Shown one piece after another: positions 19,421-27,962 of a stretch of DNA of 64,000 nucleotides. The DNA comes from Streptomyces sp. TLI_235 (lineage in GTDB: Bacteria > Actinomycetota > Actinomycetes > Streptomycetales > Streptomycetaceae): the NCBI GenBank assembly GCA_002300355.1, contig NSGV01000001.1:3658001-3722000 (forward strand). Direction: 5' to 3'. Under the pieces are notes generated by a model. That model saw nothing but the letters and a program-made list of their open reading frames with translations. It was not told the DNA's origin and ran no database searches. Within the stretch, counting starts at the first letter, position 1. The number at the start of each line of letters is the position of its first letter. The position numbers and the translations under genes are program-made.

Positions 19421-20593
19421 ATGACAGCAGCAGCCAACCAGAGCGGTCGGCGGTCCACCTCGCGGCGCCTTGAGCGGGCCGGCATCCGGGACGTGGCGGC
19501 GGCCGCCGGAGTGTCGATCACCACGGTCTCGGACGCCCTCAACGGGAAGGGCCGTCTGCCCGACGAGACCAGAAGCAGGGTGCGCGAGGTCGCCGAGCGC
19601 CTGGGCTACCGCCCGTCCGCGGCCGCCCGCACCCTCCGCACCGGCCGCTCGGGCCTGATCGGCCTGACCGTCACCACCTACGGCGAGGAGCCGTTCACCT
19701 TCACCGAGTTCGCCTACTTCGCGGAGATGGCGCGGGCCGCCACCAGCGCGGCGCTCGGCCGCGGCTTCGCGCTGGTCGTGCTCCCCGCCTCGTCCCGGCA
19801 CGACGTGTGGGGCAACATCGCGCTCGACGGCACGGTGGTCATCGACCCGCCCGACCAGGATCCGCTGGTCACCGAGCTGTACCGGTCCGGCGTGCCGGTG
19901 GTCAGCGACGGCAAGCCGGGCAACTGCCCGGTCACCGCCTGGGTGGACAACGACCACGAGGCCGCGGTGCTCGACATCCTGGAGCACCTCTCCGAGGCCG
20001 GCGCCCGCCGGATCGGCCTGCTCACCGGGACGAGCACCGACACCTACACCCGGCTCTCCACCGAGGCGTACCTCGGCTGGTGCCGGCGGGTGGGCCAGGA
20101 GCCGGTGTACGAGGCCTACCCCGCGCACGACCCGGCGGCGGGCGCCCTCGCGGCCGACCGGCTGCTCGCCCGGCCGGACCGGCCGGACGCGGTCTACGGC
20201 CTCTTCGACCCGAACGGCACCGATCTGCTGGCCGCCGCCCGCCGGTACGGCCTGCGCGTCCCGGACGACCTGCTGCTGGTCTGCTGCAGCGAGAGCGACG
20301 TGTACGCGGGCACCGAGCCGCCGATCACCACCCTCTCGCTCAAGCCCCGCAAGATCGGCACCACCGTGGTCAACCTGCTGATCGACGCGATCGAGGGAGT
20401 CGACTCCGGCTCCGGCGCGGCGGCCGGGCAGCGGGGGGAGGGCGCGCGGCTCTTCCCGCCGCGCTTCCGCACCGCCGGGACGGGCCCGCCGCCGGGCACC
20501 CTGATGCCCACCGAGCTGATCGTCCGGGCCTCCTCGCAACGGCGCAGCCCCCGGACGACGGTCAGCCCGCCGCGGTCCCCGGGCCAGGGGTAG
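19421..20593 (+). CDS. LacI-family transcriptional regulator
   Basis: This 390-residue regulator has an N-terminal LacI helix-turn-helix (about residues 22-70: GIRDVAAAAGVSITTVSDAL, then the hinge helix RPSAAARTLRTGRSGLIGLTV). A periplasmic-binding-protein-like effector domain follows, with the RRIGLLTGTS strand, DAVYGLFDPNGTDLLAAA and the PPITTLSLKPRKIG segment. The effector is probably a sugar or related small molecule but cannot be told from sequence. A Gly/Ala-rich insertion near residue 330 and a basic Pro/Ser-rich tail are unusual. The ATG at 19421 is chosen because the HTH begins about 20 residues later. It is divergent from hisC, but the link to that gene is positional only. Confidence 0.9.
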   Translation: MTAAANQSGRRSTSRRLERAGIRDVAAAAGVSITTVSDALNGKGRLPDETRSRVREVAERLGYRPSAAARTLRTGRSGLIGLTVTTYGEEPFTFTEFAYFAEMARAATSAALGRGFALVVLPASSRHDVWGNIALDGTVVIDPPDQDPLVTELYRSGVPVVSDGKPGNCPVTAWVDNDHEAAVLDILEHLSEAGARRIGLLTGTSTDTYTRLSTEAYLGWCRRVGQEPVYEAYPAHDPAAGALAADRLLARPDRPDAVYGLFDPNGTDLLAAARRYGLRVPDDLLLVCCSESDVYAGTEPPITTLSLKPRKIGTTVVNLLIDAIEGVDSGSGAAAGQRGEGARLFPPRFRTAGTGPPPGTLMPTELIVRASSQRRSPRTTVSPPRSPGQG

Positions 20594-20773
20594 GGCGTGC
20601 CCAGCCGATCCCGCCGGGGCCGGTCCGGCCGGCTCCGGCCGGCTCCGGCACGAGGTCCAGACCATCCCAGACCGGGTCGGACCGGGCCGCCCGGTCCCGT
20701 CCGGTGACGCTCCGAAGGATTGGATGCCCACCAGGTGAGGACGGCGGGAGAGTGGTCTTCCTATGATGGTCGA

Positions 20774-21976
20774 ATGACACCCGAGGACCGCTTCCCCGGG
20801 CCTGATCAGCCCCACTCAGGCCCCCGCCACCACCAGGACCTCGACGTGCTCCCGTACGGCTCCTACTACGAACCCTCCGAGCCGCCGACCGGCTACGGCT
20901 ACGACGAGACCTACAGCGGCTACGGCGGCGCCCACTACCTCGAGCAGCACTGGCACGCCCCGATCCACCACGGTGCGCACCCGGCCGGCCACGACGCCAC
21001 CGTGCAGCTCGGCACCCTGCACCAGGCCGGCCCCGAGCAGGCGGCGCCCGAGCCGCCGCAGCAGGCGCCCACCGCGGGCGGCGAGGACCCCCCGACCATC
21101 GAGCTCGGGCCGCCGCTCACCGAGCAGCCGGTGAACTTCCCGTACCCTCAGCCGGAGCCCGGCGAGGCCCCCGGCCCGCTGTACGTGATCGGCGACGTGC
21201 ACGGCTACCTGGACGAGCTGCTCGCCGCCCTCCGCCACGCCTCCCTGATCGACGCCGACGGCCACTGGGCGGCCGGCCGCTCCCGGGTCTGGTTCCTCGG
21301 CGACTTCACCGACCGCGGCCCCGACGGCATCGGCGTGATCGACCTGGTCATGCAGCTCGCCGCGGAGGCGGCCGCGGCCGGCGGCTACTGCCGCGCCCTG
21401 ATGGGCAATCACGAACTGCTCTTCCTCGGCGCCGCCAAGTACGGCGACGAGCCCGTCCAGTCGACCGCCGGCACCGCCTCATTCCTCGCCGCCTGGCGTC
21501 TCAACGGCGGCCAGCAGCACGACCTGGACCGGCTGGAGTCGCACCACATCAGCTGGCTCTCCCGGCTGCCCGCGATGGCGCTGGAGGACGGCCACCTGCT
21601 GCTGCACTCCGACACCACCGCCTACCTCGAGTACGGCGAGTCGATCGCCGAGGTCAACGACGCCGTCCACAACGTGCTCGCCGACGAGGGCGCGGACGAG
21701 TGGTGGGACTGCTTCCGGCGCTTCACCAAGCGGTTCGCCTTCCGCGGCGAGAACGGCCCGGCCGCCGTCCACGAGCTGCTCGGCGCGTACGGCGGGTACC
21801 GCGTGGTGCACGGCCACAGCCCGATCCCGTACCTGACCGGCGCGGTGCACGCGGACGACGGCGCGCCGCCGCACGTCCCCGGCCCGTACATCTACGCGGA
21901 CGAGCTGGCCGTCGCGATGGACGGCGGGGTCACCATGGACGGCCGCCTGCTGATCGCCCGGCTGCCGGTGAACTGA
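20774..21976 (+). CDS. calcineurin-like (PPP-family) metallophosphatase
   Basis: This protein of about 400 residues has a variable Tyr/His/Pro/Glu-rich N-terminal extension (about 1-130) and a C-terminal PPP-type phosphatase domain. The metal-ligand motifs are in order: GDVHG, GDFTDRGPDG, GNHE, LLLHSDT and VHGHSP. This set fits serine/threonine phosphatase or Ap4A-hydrolase-like enzymes (PrpE/ApaH type) with a dinuclear metal centre. The tail resembles a disordered cytosolic region. I use the ATG at 20774; a TTG at 20720 is possible. Short GGCTCCGGCC direct repeats occupy the spacer near 20625-20650. Confidence 0.88.
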   Translation: MTPEDRFPGPDQPHSGPRHHQDLDVLPYGSYYEPSEPPTGYGYDETYSGYGGAHYLEQHWHAPIHHGAHPAGHDATVQLGTLHQAGPEQAAPEPPQQAPTAGGEDPPTIELGPPLTEQPVNFPYPQPEPGEAPGPLYVIGDVHGYLDELLAALRHASLIDADGHWAAGRSRVWFLGDFTDRGPDGIGVIDLVMQLAAEAAAAGGYCRALMGNHELLFLGAAKYGDEPVQSTAGTASFLAAWRLNGGQQHDLDRLESHHISWLSRLPAMALEDGHLLLHSDTTAYLEYGESIAEVNDAVHNVLADEGADEWWDCFRRFTKRFAFRGENGPAAVHELLGAYGGYRVVHGHSPIPYLTGAVHADDGAPPHVPGPYIYADELAVAMDGGVTMDGRLLIARLPVN

Positions 21977-22211
21977 ACGCGGGGCTGCACGGGCTGAACA
22001 CCGCCGACCTTCCTGACGTTCCGTCGGGGCGGGCTGACGGAGCGTCGACGAACCGTCCGGAACGTCCACCGGGCGCACTGAAAATCCGGAAAGCGACTGT
22101 CTGAGCCTCGGTGGTCCCCCCTACCATCGAGGCACCACGCAGCCGCCCGCCCGTCACCGGGCCGCCGCGCCGCACCAGTCCACCGCCGTGAATCAGCGGA
22201 ACGGGGTCCCC

Positions 22212-23063
22212 ATGACCGACGCCCCGCACCTGCTCGCCGAGGACCGCCCGGACTACGAGCGCATCCTCGACGAAGCACTGCGCGACGGAACCATCCTCGA
22301 AGCCCTGCGCGAACCCGAACCCCACCTCAACACCGAGCAGCTGCGCACCAAGGCGATGCTCAACGCGGGAACCGTGGCCGCGGCCGCCGCCCCGGAGTAC
22401 CGGCACTACCTCGGCCTGCGCGAGGACCTCAGACGCTCCGCCGCGCCCGGCGGCGAGCGCGGCGGCCTCGGCGGCGAACTCTCCGGCCGGCTGCGCTCCG
22501 ACGAGGGGGCCGGCCTCTTCCCGGTGCTCACCGTCCTCGCCCCGGTGCTCTCCTGGTCAGCCGCCGCCCTGCTGCTCGCCATCGGCTACGCCCTGCGCGC
22601 CGCCCGGCCCGCCCTGCCGCTGGGCCGCAGCGTGGTCACCGCCGGCTGGGCCGCCATCGCCGTCGGCACCGCCGCCATGGCCGTCGGCATCGTCGGCCTG
22701 CTGCTCACCGCGCTGCGGGACAGCTCCGCGGGCCCGGCCGGGCAGGACCCGAACCTCGCCGCGGACGTCGCCGAGGCCCGCCGGGCCTGGCACACCGCGC
22801 TGCGCGAACGCGCCCTGCTCCCCTACCTGTACGACAACCTCGGCTCCGCGCCGGCGCTCTCCCCGCAGCCCACCGGCCGGCCGGTCCCGCCCGACCTGCT
22901 CAGCCCCGGCTACAGCCGGCCCGGGTACAGCAGCGCCGGATTCACCAGCCCGGGCGTCGAGGGGCTCACCGACCAGGAGGGGCGGGAACCCCGCACGGCA
23001 GAGTTCACCAGCCCCGGCTACACCCCGCCCGGCTTCACCGGGCCGGACGAGGTCTCCAGCTGA
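22212..23063 (+). CDS. conserved streptomycete membrane protein with PGY/PGF tail
   Basis: I do not recognise a named family for this 283-residue protein. It has a charged N-terminal part (about 1-95, including RPDYERILDEALRDGTILEAL), two hydrophobic segments (about 105-128 and 142-165), a cytosolic or external stretch with ARRAWHTALRERALLPYLYDNL, and a C-terminal low-complexity tail with repeated SPGYSRPGYSSAGF / SPGYTPPGFTGP units. The tail looks disordered and may be a binding or wall-associated region. The start is ATG 22212; GTG 22188 is an alternative. It stands alone between the phosphatase and the GDPD gene. Confidence 0.7.
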   Translation: MTDAPHLLAEDRPDYERILDEALRDGTILEALREPEPHLNTEQLRTKAMLNAGTVAAAAAPEYRHYLGLREDLRRSAAPGGERGGLGGELSGRLRSDEGAGLFPVLTVLAPVLSWSAAALLLAIGYALRAARPALPLGRSVVTAGWAAIAVGTAAMAVGIVGLLLTALRDSSAGPAGQDPNLAADVAEARRAWHTALRERALLPYLYDNLGSAPALSPQPTGRPVPPDLLSPGYSRPGYSSAGFTSPGVEGLTDQEGREPRTAEFTSPGYTPPGFTGPDEVSS

Positions 23064-23192
23064 GCCGCGCCCGCCGGTCCGCCGCCGCGCCGCGCCCGGG
23101 TTCACCCGGACGGGCGGTCGGGCTGGGCCGAGCGGCGCAGATCACCGGCGGCACCGAGAACGGAACGGCCCCACCGGCCCATCATCCCCGCC

Positions 23193-24056
23193 ATGAGGAC
23201 CTCTCAGCGGGCCGTGCGGACCGCGACGGTGCTCGCCGCCACCCTGGTGATCACCGCATTCGTGCTGCCCGCCGGCAGCGTGCGCAACGGCAGCCTGCGG
23301 TCGGCGGGCCGGGCGGTGCACCCGGAGCCGGAGTCCCGTTGCCCGGCCCTCGCCGTGGTCGGTCACCGCGGTGCGCCGAAGGCCGCCGCCGAGAACACCA
23401 TGGCCGCCTTCCGGGCCGCCCTCGACGGCGGCGCGGACTGGCTGGAGACCGACGTGCAGACCACCCGGGACGGCGTCCCGGTGCTGATGCACGACGCCAC
23501 CGTCGACCGGGTCACCGACGGCCGCGGCAGTGTCGGCGACCTGACGGCCGCACAGATCGCCGCCCTGCACGTCACCGTGGGCCCCGGACCGGCGCAGCCC
23601 GTCCCCACGCTGGACGAGGTGCTCCGGGAGATCGCCGGCACCCGCACCCGGTTGCTGATGGAGATCAAGGAGCAGCGCAGCCCGCAGGACGCGGCCCGGA
23701 TCGCCCGGGCGGCCGCCGCGAGCGGGGCGGACGTGGTGCTGTACTCGTTCTTCCCGGCGATGCTTCGGGCGGCCCACGAGGCCGCACCGGAGCTGCCCGT
23801 CGTCCTGCTCCAGGGCGGCCTCCCGGCCCTGGACCCGGGCGGGCTGCGGCTCGACGGCATCGCCCTGGACGAGCAGCTCGCCACCCCGGAGCGGATCGCC
23901 CGGGAGCACGCCGCGGGCCGCCAGGTCTACGTGTGGACGCTCGACCGGGAGAGCGCCTGGCGGACGGCGGCCGACCGGCACGCCGACGCGGTGATCACCG
24001 ACATCCCGGCGGCCGCCCGCGGCTGGACCGACGCCAACTGCCCGCCGGTGCTGTGA
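23193..24056 (+). CDS. secreted glycerophosphodiester phosphodiesterase
   Basis: This 287-residue protein has an N-terminal signal or anchor sequence (residues about 8-30) and then a TIM-barrel GDPD domain. The catalytic and metal motifs are present: VVGHRGAPKAAAENTMAAF (general acid/base His and metal Glu), WLETDVQ (E-x-D) and VLMHDATVDR (second catalytic His). It hydrolyses glycerophosphodiesters to glycerol-3-phosphate and an alcohol, probably outside the membrane in phosphate scavenging or lipid/teichoic-acid turnover. No PHO box was recognised upstream. It converges on the TerD-vWA gene 31 bases away. Confidence 0.92.
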   Translation: MRTSQRAVRTATVLAATLVITAFVLPAGSVRNGSLRSAGRAVHPEPESRCPALAVVGHRGAPKAAAENTMAAFRAALDGGADWLETDVQTTRDGVPVLMHDATVDRVTDGRGSVGDLTAAQIAALHVTVGPGPAQPVPTLDEVLREIAGTRTRLLMEIKEQRSPQDAARIARAAAASGADVVLYSFFPAMLRAAHEAAPELPVVLLQGGLPALDPGGLRLDGIALDEQLATPERIAREHAAGRQVYVWTLDRESAWRTAADRHADAVITDIPAAARGWTDANCPPVL

Positions 24057-24087
24057 GCGGCCCAGAGCGAACGGTGCCGACGGGCCG

Positions 24088-25452
24088 TCAGTGCAGGATG
24101 CCGGCCTGCCGGGCGGCGGTGAGCCAGGAGGGGAACTCGGAGAGCAGCCGGTCGTAGAGCTCGGGGTCGGAGATCGCGTCGATGTCGTCCACGGCGAAGA
24201 AGCCGACGTTGTCCACCCGGCGGCCCGGCAGGGTGTCGAACCGCTCCAGCACGCCGTAGTCGGCCCGGCCCAGGCCGACGAACTGCCAGAAGACCGGCTC
24301 CTCGACGGCCGCCCGGAGCTCCTGCTCGATGGCCGCGTTGCGGTAGACACCGCCGTCCGAGAAGAACAGCACCAGGGTCGGCTCGGCGGCCGGGTGCGCG
24401 CGGACGAACGCGCGGACCTCGGCGATCACCTTCTGCTCCTCGTTCTGGATGCCGACGAACCGCATGTCGACCTGTCCGGGCAGCATGCCCGGACGCGGCC
24501 GCTTCGGCCGGCCGAAGAGGGTCAGCTCGCCCACCCGCACATGGCGCGGGATCCACTCCGGCAGCTCGGCGGCGTACAGGTCCGGGAGACGGGCCGGGTG
24601 GGTGGCGAAGGTCCACGCGGGCATCGGGCCGTCCTCGGACAGCTGGGCGGCCACCGCGGCCATCCGCTCGACCACCCCGGCCACCGTGCCGCGGCGGTAC
24701 AGGCCGGACATCGACCCGGAGGCGTCCAGCACCAGCACCACCCGGGCCCGGACGCCGGCCGCGCCGTGCTTCTGCAGGCTGACCGCCACCTGCTGCTTGC
24801 GCAGCGAGAGCCGCTTGCGGATGTCCACCGGCAGCGCCTGCTCCTCCTCCGGTCCGGTTGCGGCGTCCGCCGGCTCGACTCGGGGAGGCTCGGGGCGCGG
24901 GGGCTCCGGTCGGACGGCCGGGGCGGGGGCTGGGGCTGGGGCGACCGGTTCGACGGCCCCGTAGTCGGCGGTGAGACCGGACCAGCCGGTGGCGTAGCCC
25001 TGACCCACGGCGCGGAACTTCCACTGGCCGGCCCTGCGGTAGAGCTCGCCGCCGACGATCGCGGTCTCCCGTCCGGCCTCGATCGGGAAGTGCGCCACGG
25101 CGGCACCGGTCCGGCTGTCCGTCAGCACGAGTTCCAGGGCGCGCAGTTGGCCGAGGGTGCCGCCGTCCTCGGCGGTGGCGCAGAGCAGGATCCGTTCGAC
25201 CTCGGGGGCGAGCCCCGCGAGGTCCGCGTCGACCGTGCGCTCGCCGCTCCGCCGGACGCGGCCGGAGGGGTCGGCCTGGCGGGTGCCGCCGACCGTACCG
25301 CCCTCGCCGAGCACCCGGCCGTCGCCGCCGAGCAGAAGCGCCCAGATCCGGACGGCCGGTCCGCCCGGCGCGGGCGCCCAGGAGAAGGCGGCCCGGACCT
25401 CCGGCGCCCCGACGGCCAGATTGGCGCCCTTGCCCAGCGAACTCGACGTCAT
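24088..25452 (-). CDS. TerD - von Willebrand A fusion protein (tellurite/stress)
   Basis: This 454-residue protein joins an N-terminal TerD/CABP1-like domain (about 1-168: LGKGANLAV, FSWAP, IWALLLGGDGRV, GELYRRAGQWKFRAVGQGY) through a Pro/Glu-rich linker (about 170-205) to a C-terminal vWA domain. The MIDAS motif is intact: Asp243-x-Ser245-x-Ser247 (DASGS), with the following Thr and Asp segments. TerD and TerY-like vWA proteins belong to calcium-binding chemical-stress systems that respond to tellurite, phage and envelope stress. Here both are in one chain, with no other ter genes adjacent. A hyphenated palindrome lies 54-70 bases upstream of the start. ATG 25452 follows a GGCGGG. Confidence 0.9.
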   Translation of the reverse strand: MTSSSLGKGANLAVGAPEVRAAFSWAPAPGGPAVRIWALLLGGDGRVLGEGGTVGGTRQADPSGRVRRSGERTVDADLAGLAPEVERILLCATAEDGGTLGQLRALELVLTDSRTGAAVAHFPIEAGRETAIVGGELYRRAGQWKFRAVGQGYATGWSGLTADYGAVEPVAPAPAPAPAVRPEPPRPEPPRVEPADAATGPEEEQALPVDIRKRLSLRKQQVAVSLQKHGAAGVRARVVLVLDASGSMSGLYRRGTVAGVVERMAAVAAQLSEDGPMPAWTFATHPARLPDLYAAELPEWIPRHVRVGELTLFGRPKRPRPGMLPGQVDMRFVGIQNEEQKVIAEVRAFVRAHPAAEPTLVLFFSDGGVYRNAAIEQELRAAVEEPVFWQFVGLGRADYGVLERFDTLPGRRVDNVGFFAVDDIDAISDPELYDRLLSEFPSWLTAARQAGILH

Positions 25453-25505
25453 CCCGCCAGTGTGCCAAGCGGGCCCGTCCGACGGCGTCCCGAAACCGAC
25501 TTTCG

Positions 25506-25522
25506 CCGTGGACATTCCACGG
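25506..25522. promoter_or_regulatory. hyphenated palindrome upstream of terD-vWA
   Basis: CCGTGGA-CAT-TCCACGG is a perfect 7-bp-arm palindrome in the 326-base divergent spacer (25453-25778) between the TerD-vWA and roadblock genes. It is a candidate operator, but no known regulator consensus was matched. The rest of the spacer is less G+C-rich than the genes around it and shows no convincing gene. Confidence 0.4.
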
Positions 25523-25778
25523 AGAACAGCGCCGGATAGCACGCGGAATTACCCCTGTCCATCACGCTGCGGAATGGCTTGACTACGGATCCGGCGGGGC
25601 GATTGGATGGCGCGGTCGCCATCGGCGGAACATGCGCCGACTGTCGGCATCGGACCGTTTCCGGCCGTTCCCGACCATTGCCAGCAGGCGGGCGCCGGCG
25701 CCCCGGACATCGGTCCGGAATTTCCGGCCGCAGCGGAGCGCGCGGCCGCGGACGGCGAATTGCCGGAACAGGAGAGAT

Positions 25779-26162
25779 GTGAGCAGTGACCACGGCGAAT
25801 TGCTCGCCGAAATACGCGCACTGCGCGACCGGGTGGCCGGTGTCACCGATCTGGCGTTGGCGGCCGTGGACGGCCTGCTGATCACTGCGGACGCCGAGGA
25901 GGGCCTCGACACCGAGAGCCTGGCCGCGCTGGCCGCAGCCTCACTCGGCCTGGCCCGGCGGGCCGGCCACGCCACCGGCAAGGGGCTGCTGCACCGGACG
26001 GTGGCGCAGTTCAGCCACGGCTACGTGGTCGTCCAGCCGATCGGGCGGCTCGGTCTGATGACCGTCCTCGGCGACGCGGAGCTCGACATCGACCACCTGC
26101 ACGCCGAGTCGCAGGCCTCGGCCGAAAGGATCGACCTGCTGCTGACGGCGCCGCGCACCTGA
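25779..26162 (+). CDS. roadblock/LC7-domain protein
   Basis: This 127-residue protein starts at GTG after an AGGAGAG. Nearly its whole length is a roadblock/LC7 fold: an N-terminal helix (LLAEIRALRDRVAGVTDLALAAVDGLLITAD), a central helix (ESLAALAAASLGLARRAGHATGKG) and the strand VVVQPIGRLGLMTVLGD. In streptomycetes such proteins act with small GTPases in conservon operons. Here no GTPase, sensor kinase or DUF742 partner lies next to it, so its partner is unknown. It is divergent from terD-vWA. Confidence 0.8.
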   Translation: MSSDHGELLAEIRALRDRVAGVTDLALAAVDGLLITADAEEGLDTESLAALAAASLGLARRAGHATGKGLLHRTVAQFSHGYVVVQPIGRLGLMTVLGDAELDIDHLHAESQASAERIDLLLTAPRT

Positions 26163-26285
26163 AACACCCTCCAGGCGGTGCGCGGGCGGCGTGGCGGACG
26201 GGAAGCGGACGGATCCCGACCTGATCGCGCCGTACCGTGGGGCCCGCCGAGGAGGAAGGGCTCCCACCGGCCGCGAAGGAGTGTC

Positions 26286-26789
26286 ATGGGCAACGAGGTC
26301 CCTCCGGTCCCCGCCGGCTACCGCACCGTCACCCCGTGGATCGTCGCGCGGGATACCGCCGGGCTGATCGGCTTCCTGACCGAGGCGTTCGGGGCGACCG
26401 AGGTGGCCCGGGTGCTCGATCAGGACGGCACCGTCCGCCATGCCGAGGTCCTGATCGGCGACTCGGTGGTGATGCTCTTCGACGCCAAGGAGGAGTGGCC
26501 GGACACCCCGGCCTTCCTCCGGCTGTACGTGCCGGACGGCGACGCCGTGCACCGGCGCGCGGTGGCGGCCGGCGCCGAGTCGGTGACCGCGATGACGGAG
26601 CTCTTCTTCGGCGACCGGGTGGGCCGCGTCCGCGACCCGTGGGGCAACCTCTGGTGGATCCAGACGCACGTCAGGGACGTACCGCCCGAGGAGATGGCCG
26701 CCGCCTCCCTGGACCCGGCTCAGCTCGCGGCGATGCGCCGGGTCCAGGACTCCCTCGACCGCGAACTGGGCAGCCGCAGGGAGCCCTGA
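26286..26789 (+). CDS. VOC-family (glyoxalase-like) protein
   Basis: This 167-residue protein starts at ATG after AAGGAG. It has two beta-alpha-beta-beta-beta halves of the vicinal-oxygen-chelate fold: TVTPWIVARDTAGLIGFLTEAFGA ... VLIGDSVVMLFD, and then LYVPDGDAVHRRAVAAGAESV ... FGDRVGRVRDPWGNLWWIQTH. The pattern DRVGRVRDPWGN-W is that of PhnB/YdfO-like members. The function may be an isomerase, dioxygenase-like or resistance protein, and the substrate cannot be inferred. An acidic helical tail of about 30 residues follows the domain. It converges on the DUF4267 gene. Confidence 0.85.
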   Translation: MGNEVPPVPAGYRTVTPWIVARDTAGLIGFLTEAFGATEVARVLDQDGTVRHAEVLIGDSVVMLFDAKEEWPDTPAFLRLYVPDGDAVHRRAVAAGAESVTAMTELFFGDRVGRVRDPWGNLWWIQTHVRDVPPEEMAAASLDPAQLAAMRRVQDSLDRELGSRREP

Positions 26790-26803
26790 TCCCGGCGCCC
26801 CGG

Positions 26804-26846
26804 GGTCATTCGGCGGCAGGTCATTCGACGCCGGTCATTCGGCGGC
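26804..26846. repeat. three tandem copies of the DUF4267 gene 3' end
   Basis: Three head-to-tail units of 14-15 bp (26804-26818, 26819-26832 and 26833-26846) each begin GGTCATTCG and continue GCGGC or ACGCC. The last unit contains the stop codon of the minus-strand DUF4267 gene (26835-26837), so the other two are copies of its stop-codon region placed downstream. This looks like slippage or a short tandem duplication in the convergent spacer. Confidence 0.7.
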
Positions 26847-27272
26847 GGGGCGGGAGGTGCCGGGCGCGGGCCGCCCGGTCGCCGGGCGGTTGCGGCCCTC
26901 GGTGAGCAGCATGACGCCGGACAGCAGGACGACGACGGCGGCCGAGACGTGGACGCCGAGGGCGGTGGCGACGGTACCGCCGTGCGTGACCACCGCGAGC
27001 GCGTCACCCAGCGGGACGATCGCGTCGACGAGGATCACCCAGCCGAGCACCCGGCGCTGCCCGAGGCCGAGCAGCAGGAACACGGTCCCCGCGAGGGCGA
27101 GGTCCCGGAAGCCCTTGACGACGTAGTAGCCGCTCGCGTTGCCCTGCGGCCAGGGGTCGATGCCGAAGCCGGGGGCGGCGCCGCCGGGGTTCAGCAGGAA
27201 GTTCAGTCCGAAGAACAGGACGGTGGCGCCGGTCAGCGCGGCCAGTGCGGTGGTGACGTGACGCCTGGTCAT
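26835..27272 (-). CDS. DUF4267-like small membrane protein
   Basis: This 145-residue protein is predicted to have four membrane helices (ALAALTGATVLFFGLNFLL; the helix after GFRDLALAGTVFLLL; GWVILVDAIVPLGDALAVV; VSAAVVVLLSGVML) and a short Pro/Ala tail. The GFGIDPWPQGNASGYYVVKGFRDL loop resembles DUF4267 proteins of unknown function that are often controlled by an adjacent TetR regulator. It is divergently transcribed from such a regulator, with several palindromic operators in between, so it is probably the regulated target and perhaps an efflux or small-molecule response protein. Confidence 0.75.
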   Translation of the reverse strand: MTRRHVTTALAALTGATVLFFGLNFLLNPGGAAPGFGIDPWPQGNASGYYVVKGFRDLALAGTVFLLLGLGQRRVLGWVILVDAIVPLGDALAVVTHGGTVATALGVHVSAAVVVLLSGVMLLTEGRNRPATGRPAPGTSRPAAE

Positions 27273-27293
27273 GATTCCCCCTACGGATTTGTC

Positions 27294-27357
27294 CTAGCAC
27301 TGCTAGATCTTAGAGCAATGCTAGACCTAGCGGCGCTTCAATGTCTAGCAATGCTAG
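27294..27357. promoter_or_regulatory. TetR operator cluster between DUF4267 and tetR
   Basis: Two perfect 13-bp palindromes, CTAGCA-C-TGCTAG (27294-27306) and CTAGCA-A-TGCTAG (27345-27357), flank a partial copy (GCAATGCTAG, 27315-27324). They sit between the divergent DUF4267 and TetR genes and overlap the expected promoters. The repeated CTAGCA half-site is A+T-rich compared with the surroundings. It is most simply the operator of the adjacent TetR protein, giving autoregulation and control of the membrane protein. Confidence 0.8.
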
Positions 27358-27367
27358 GATCCAGGGC

Positions 27368-27952
27368 ATGCCAGCACAGCAGCGCCGGGAGCGCGAACGA
27401 GCGGAACGACACCGCCTGATCATCACCGCGGCCCGTGAACTCGCCGAGGCGGAAGGCTGGGGCGCGGTCACCACGCGCCGCCTCTCCGAGCGGGTCGAGT
27501 ACAGCCAGCCGGTGCTCTACAGCCACTTCAAGGGCAAGGACGCGATCGTCGCCGCGGTCGCCGTCGAGGGCTTCGAGGAGTTGGCCGCCACCCTGCGCCG
27601 GGCCCGCACCGACCACCCGGACCGCCGCGCGGCCCTGGCCGCCCTCGCCGGGGCCTACCTGGAGTTCGCGCGGACCAGGCCGGCGGTCTACGCGGCGATG
27701 TTCGTGCGCGAGACCGACATCGAGTTCGGCACCGCGGCGACACCGGCCCCGCTGAAGGCGGCCTTCGGCGAGTTCTTCGCCGCGGTCGAACCTCTGGCCG
27801 CCGCCCGCGGCGCCGACCCCGAGACCCTCGCCGAACTGTTCTGGAGCGCCCTCCACGGCCTCGCCACCCTCACCGAGGGCAGCCGCCTCCGCCCCCACGC
27901 CCACCAGGCCCGGGTCGACCTCCTGATCGGCCTGACCGCCGACGGCACCTGA
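27368..27952 (+). CDS. TetR/AcrR-family regulator (WHG-type)
   Basis: This 194-residue regulator has a TetR HTH at residues about 10-55 (RHRLIITAARELAEAEGWGAVTTRRLSERVEYSQPVLYSHFKGKDAIV). Its C-terminal ligand-binding domain ends with the FWSALHGLATL segment typical of TetR_C_13 (WHG) proteins. It probably represses itself and the divergent DUF4267 gene through the CTAGCA palindromes. I use ATG 27368; an ATG at 27341 lies inside an operator and is unlikely to be the start. The ligand is unknown. Confidence 0.88.
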   Translation: MPAQQRRERERAERHRLIITAARELAEAEGWGAVTTRRLSERVEYSQPVLYSHFKGKDAIVAAVAVEGFEELAATLRRARTDHPDRRAALAALAGAYLEFARTRPAVYAAMFVRETDIEFGTAATPAPLKAAFGEFFAAVEPLAAARGADPETLAELFWSALHGLATLTEGSRLRPHAHQARVDLLIGLTADGT

Positions 27953-27962
27953 GCCGCCGCCG

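Noticed and set aside
25607..25789. 60-codon open frame before the roadblock gene
   Set aside because: No ribosome site and no recognisable fold, and it overlaps the true GTG start of the roadblock protein.
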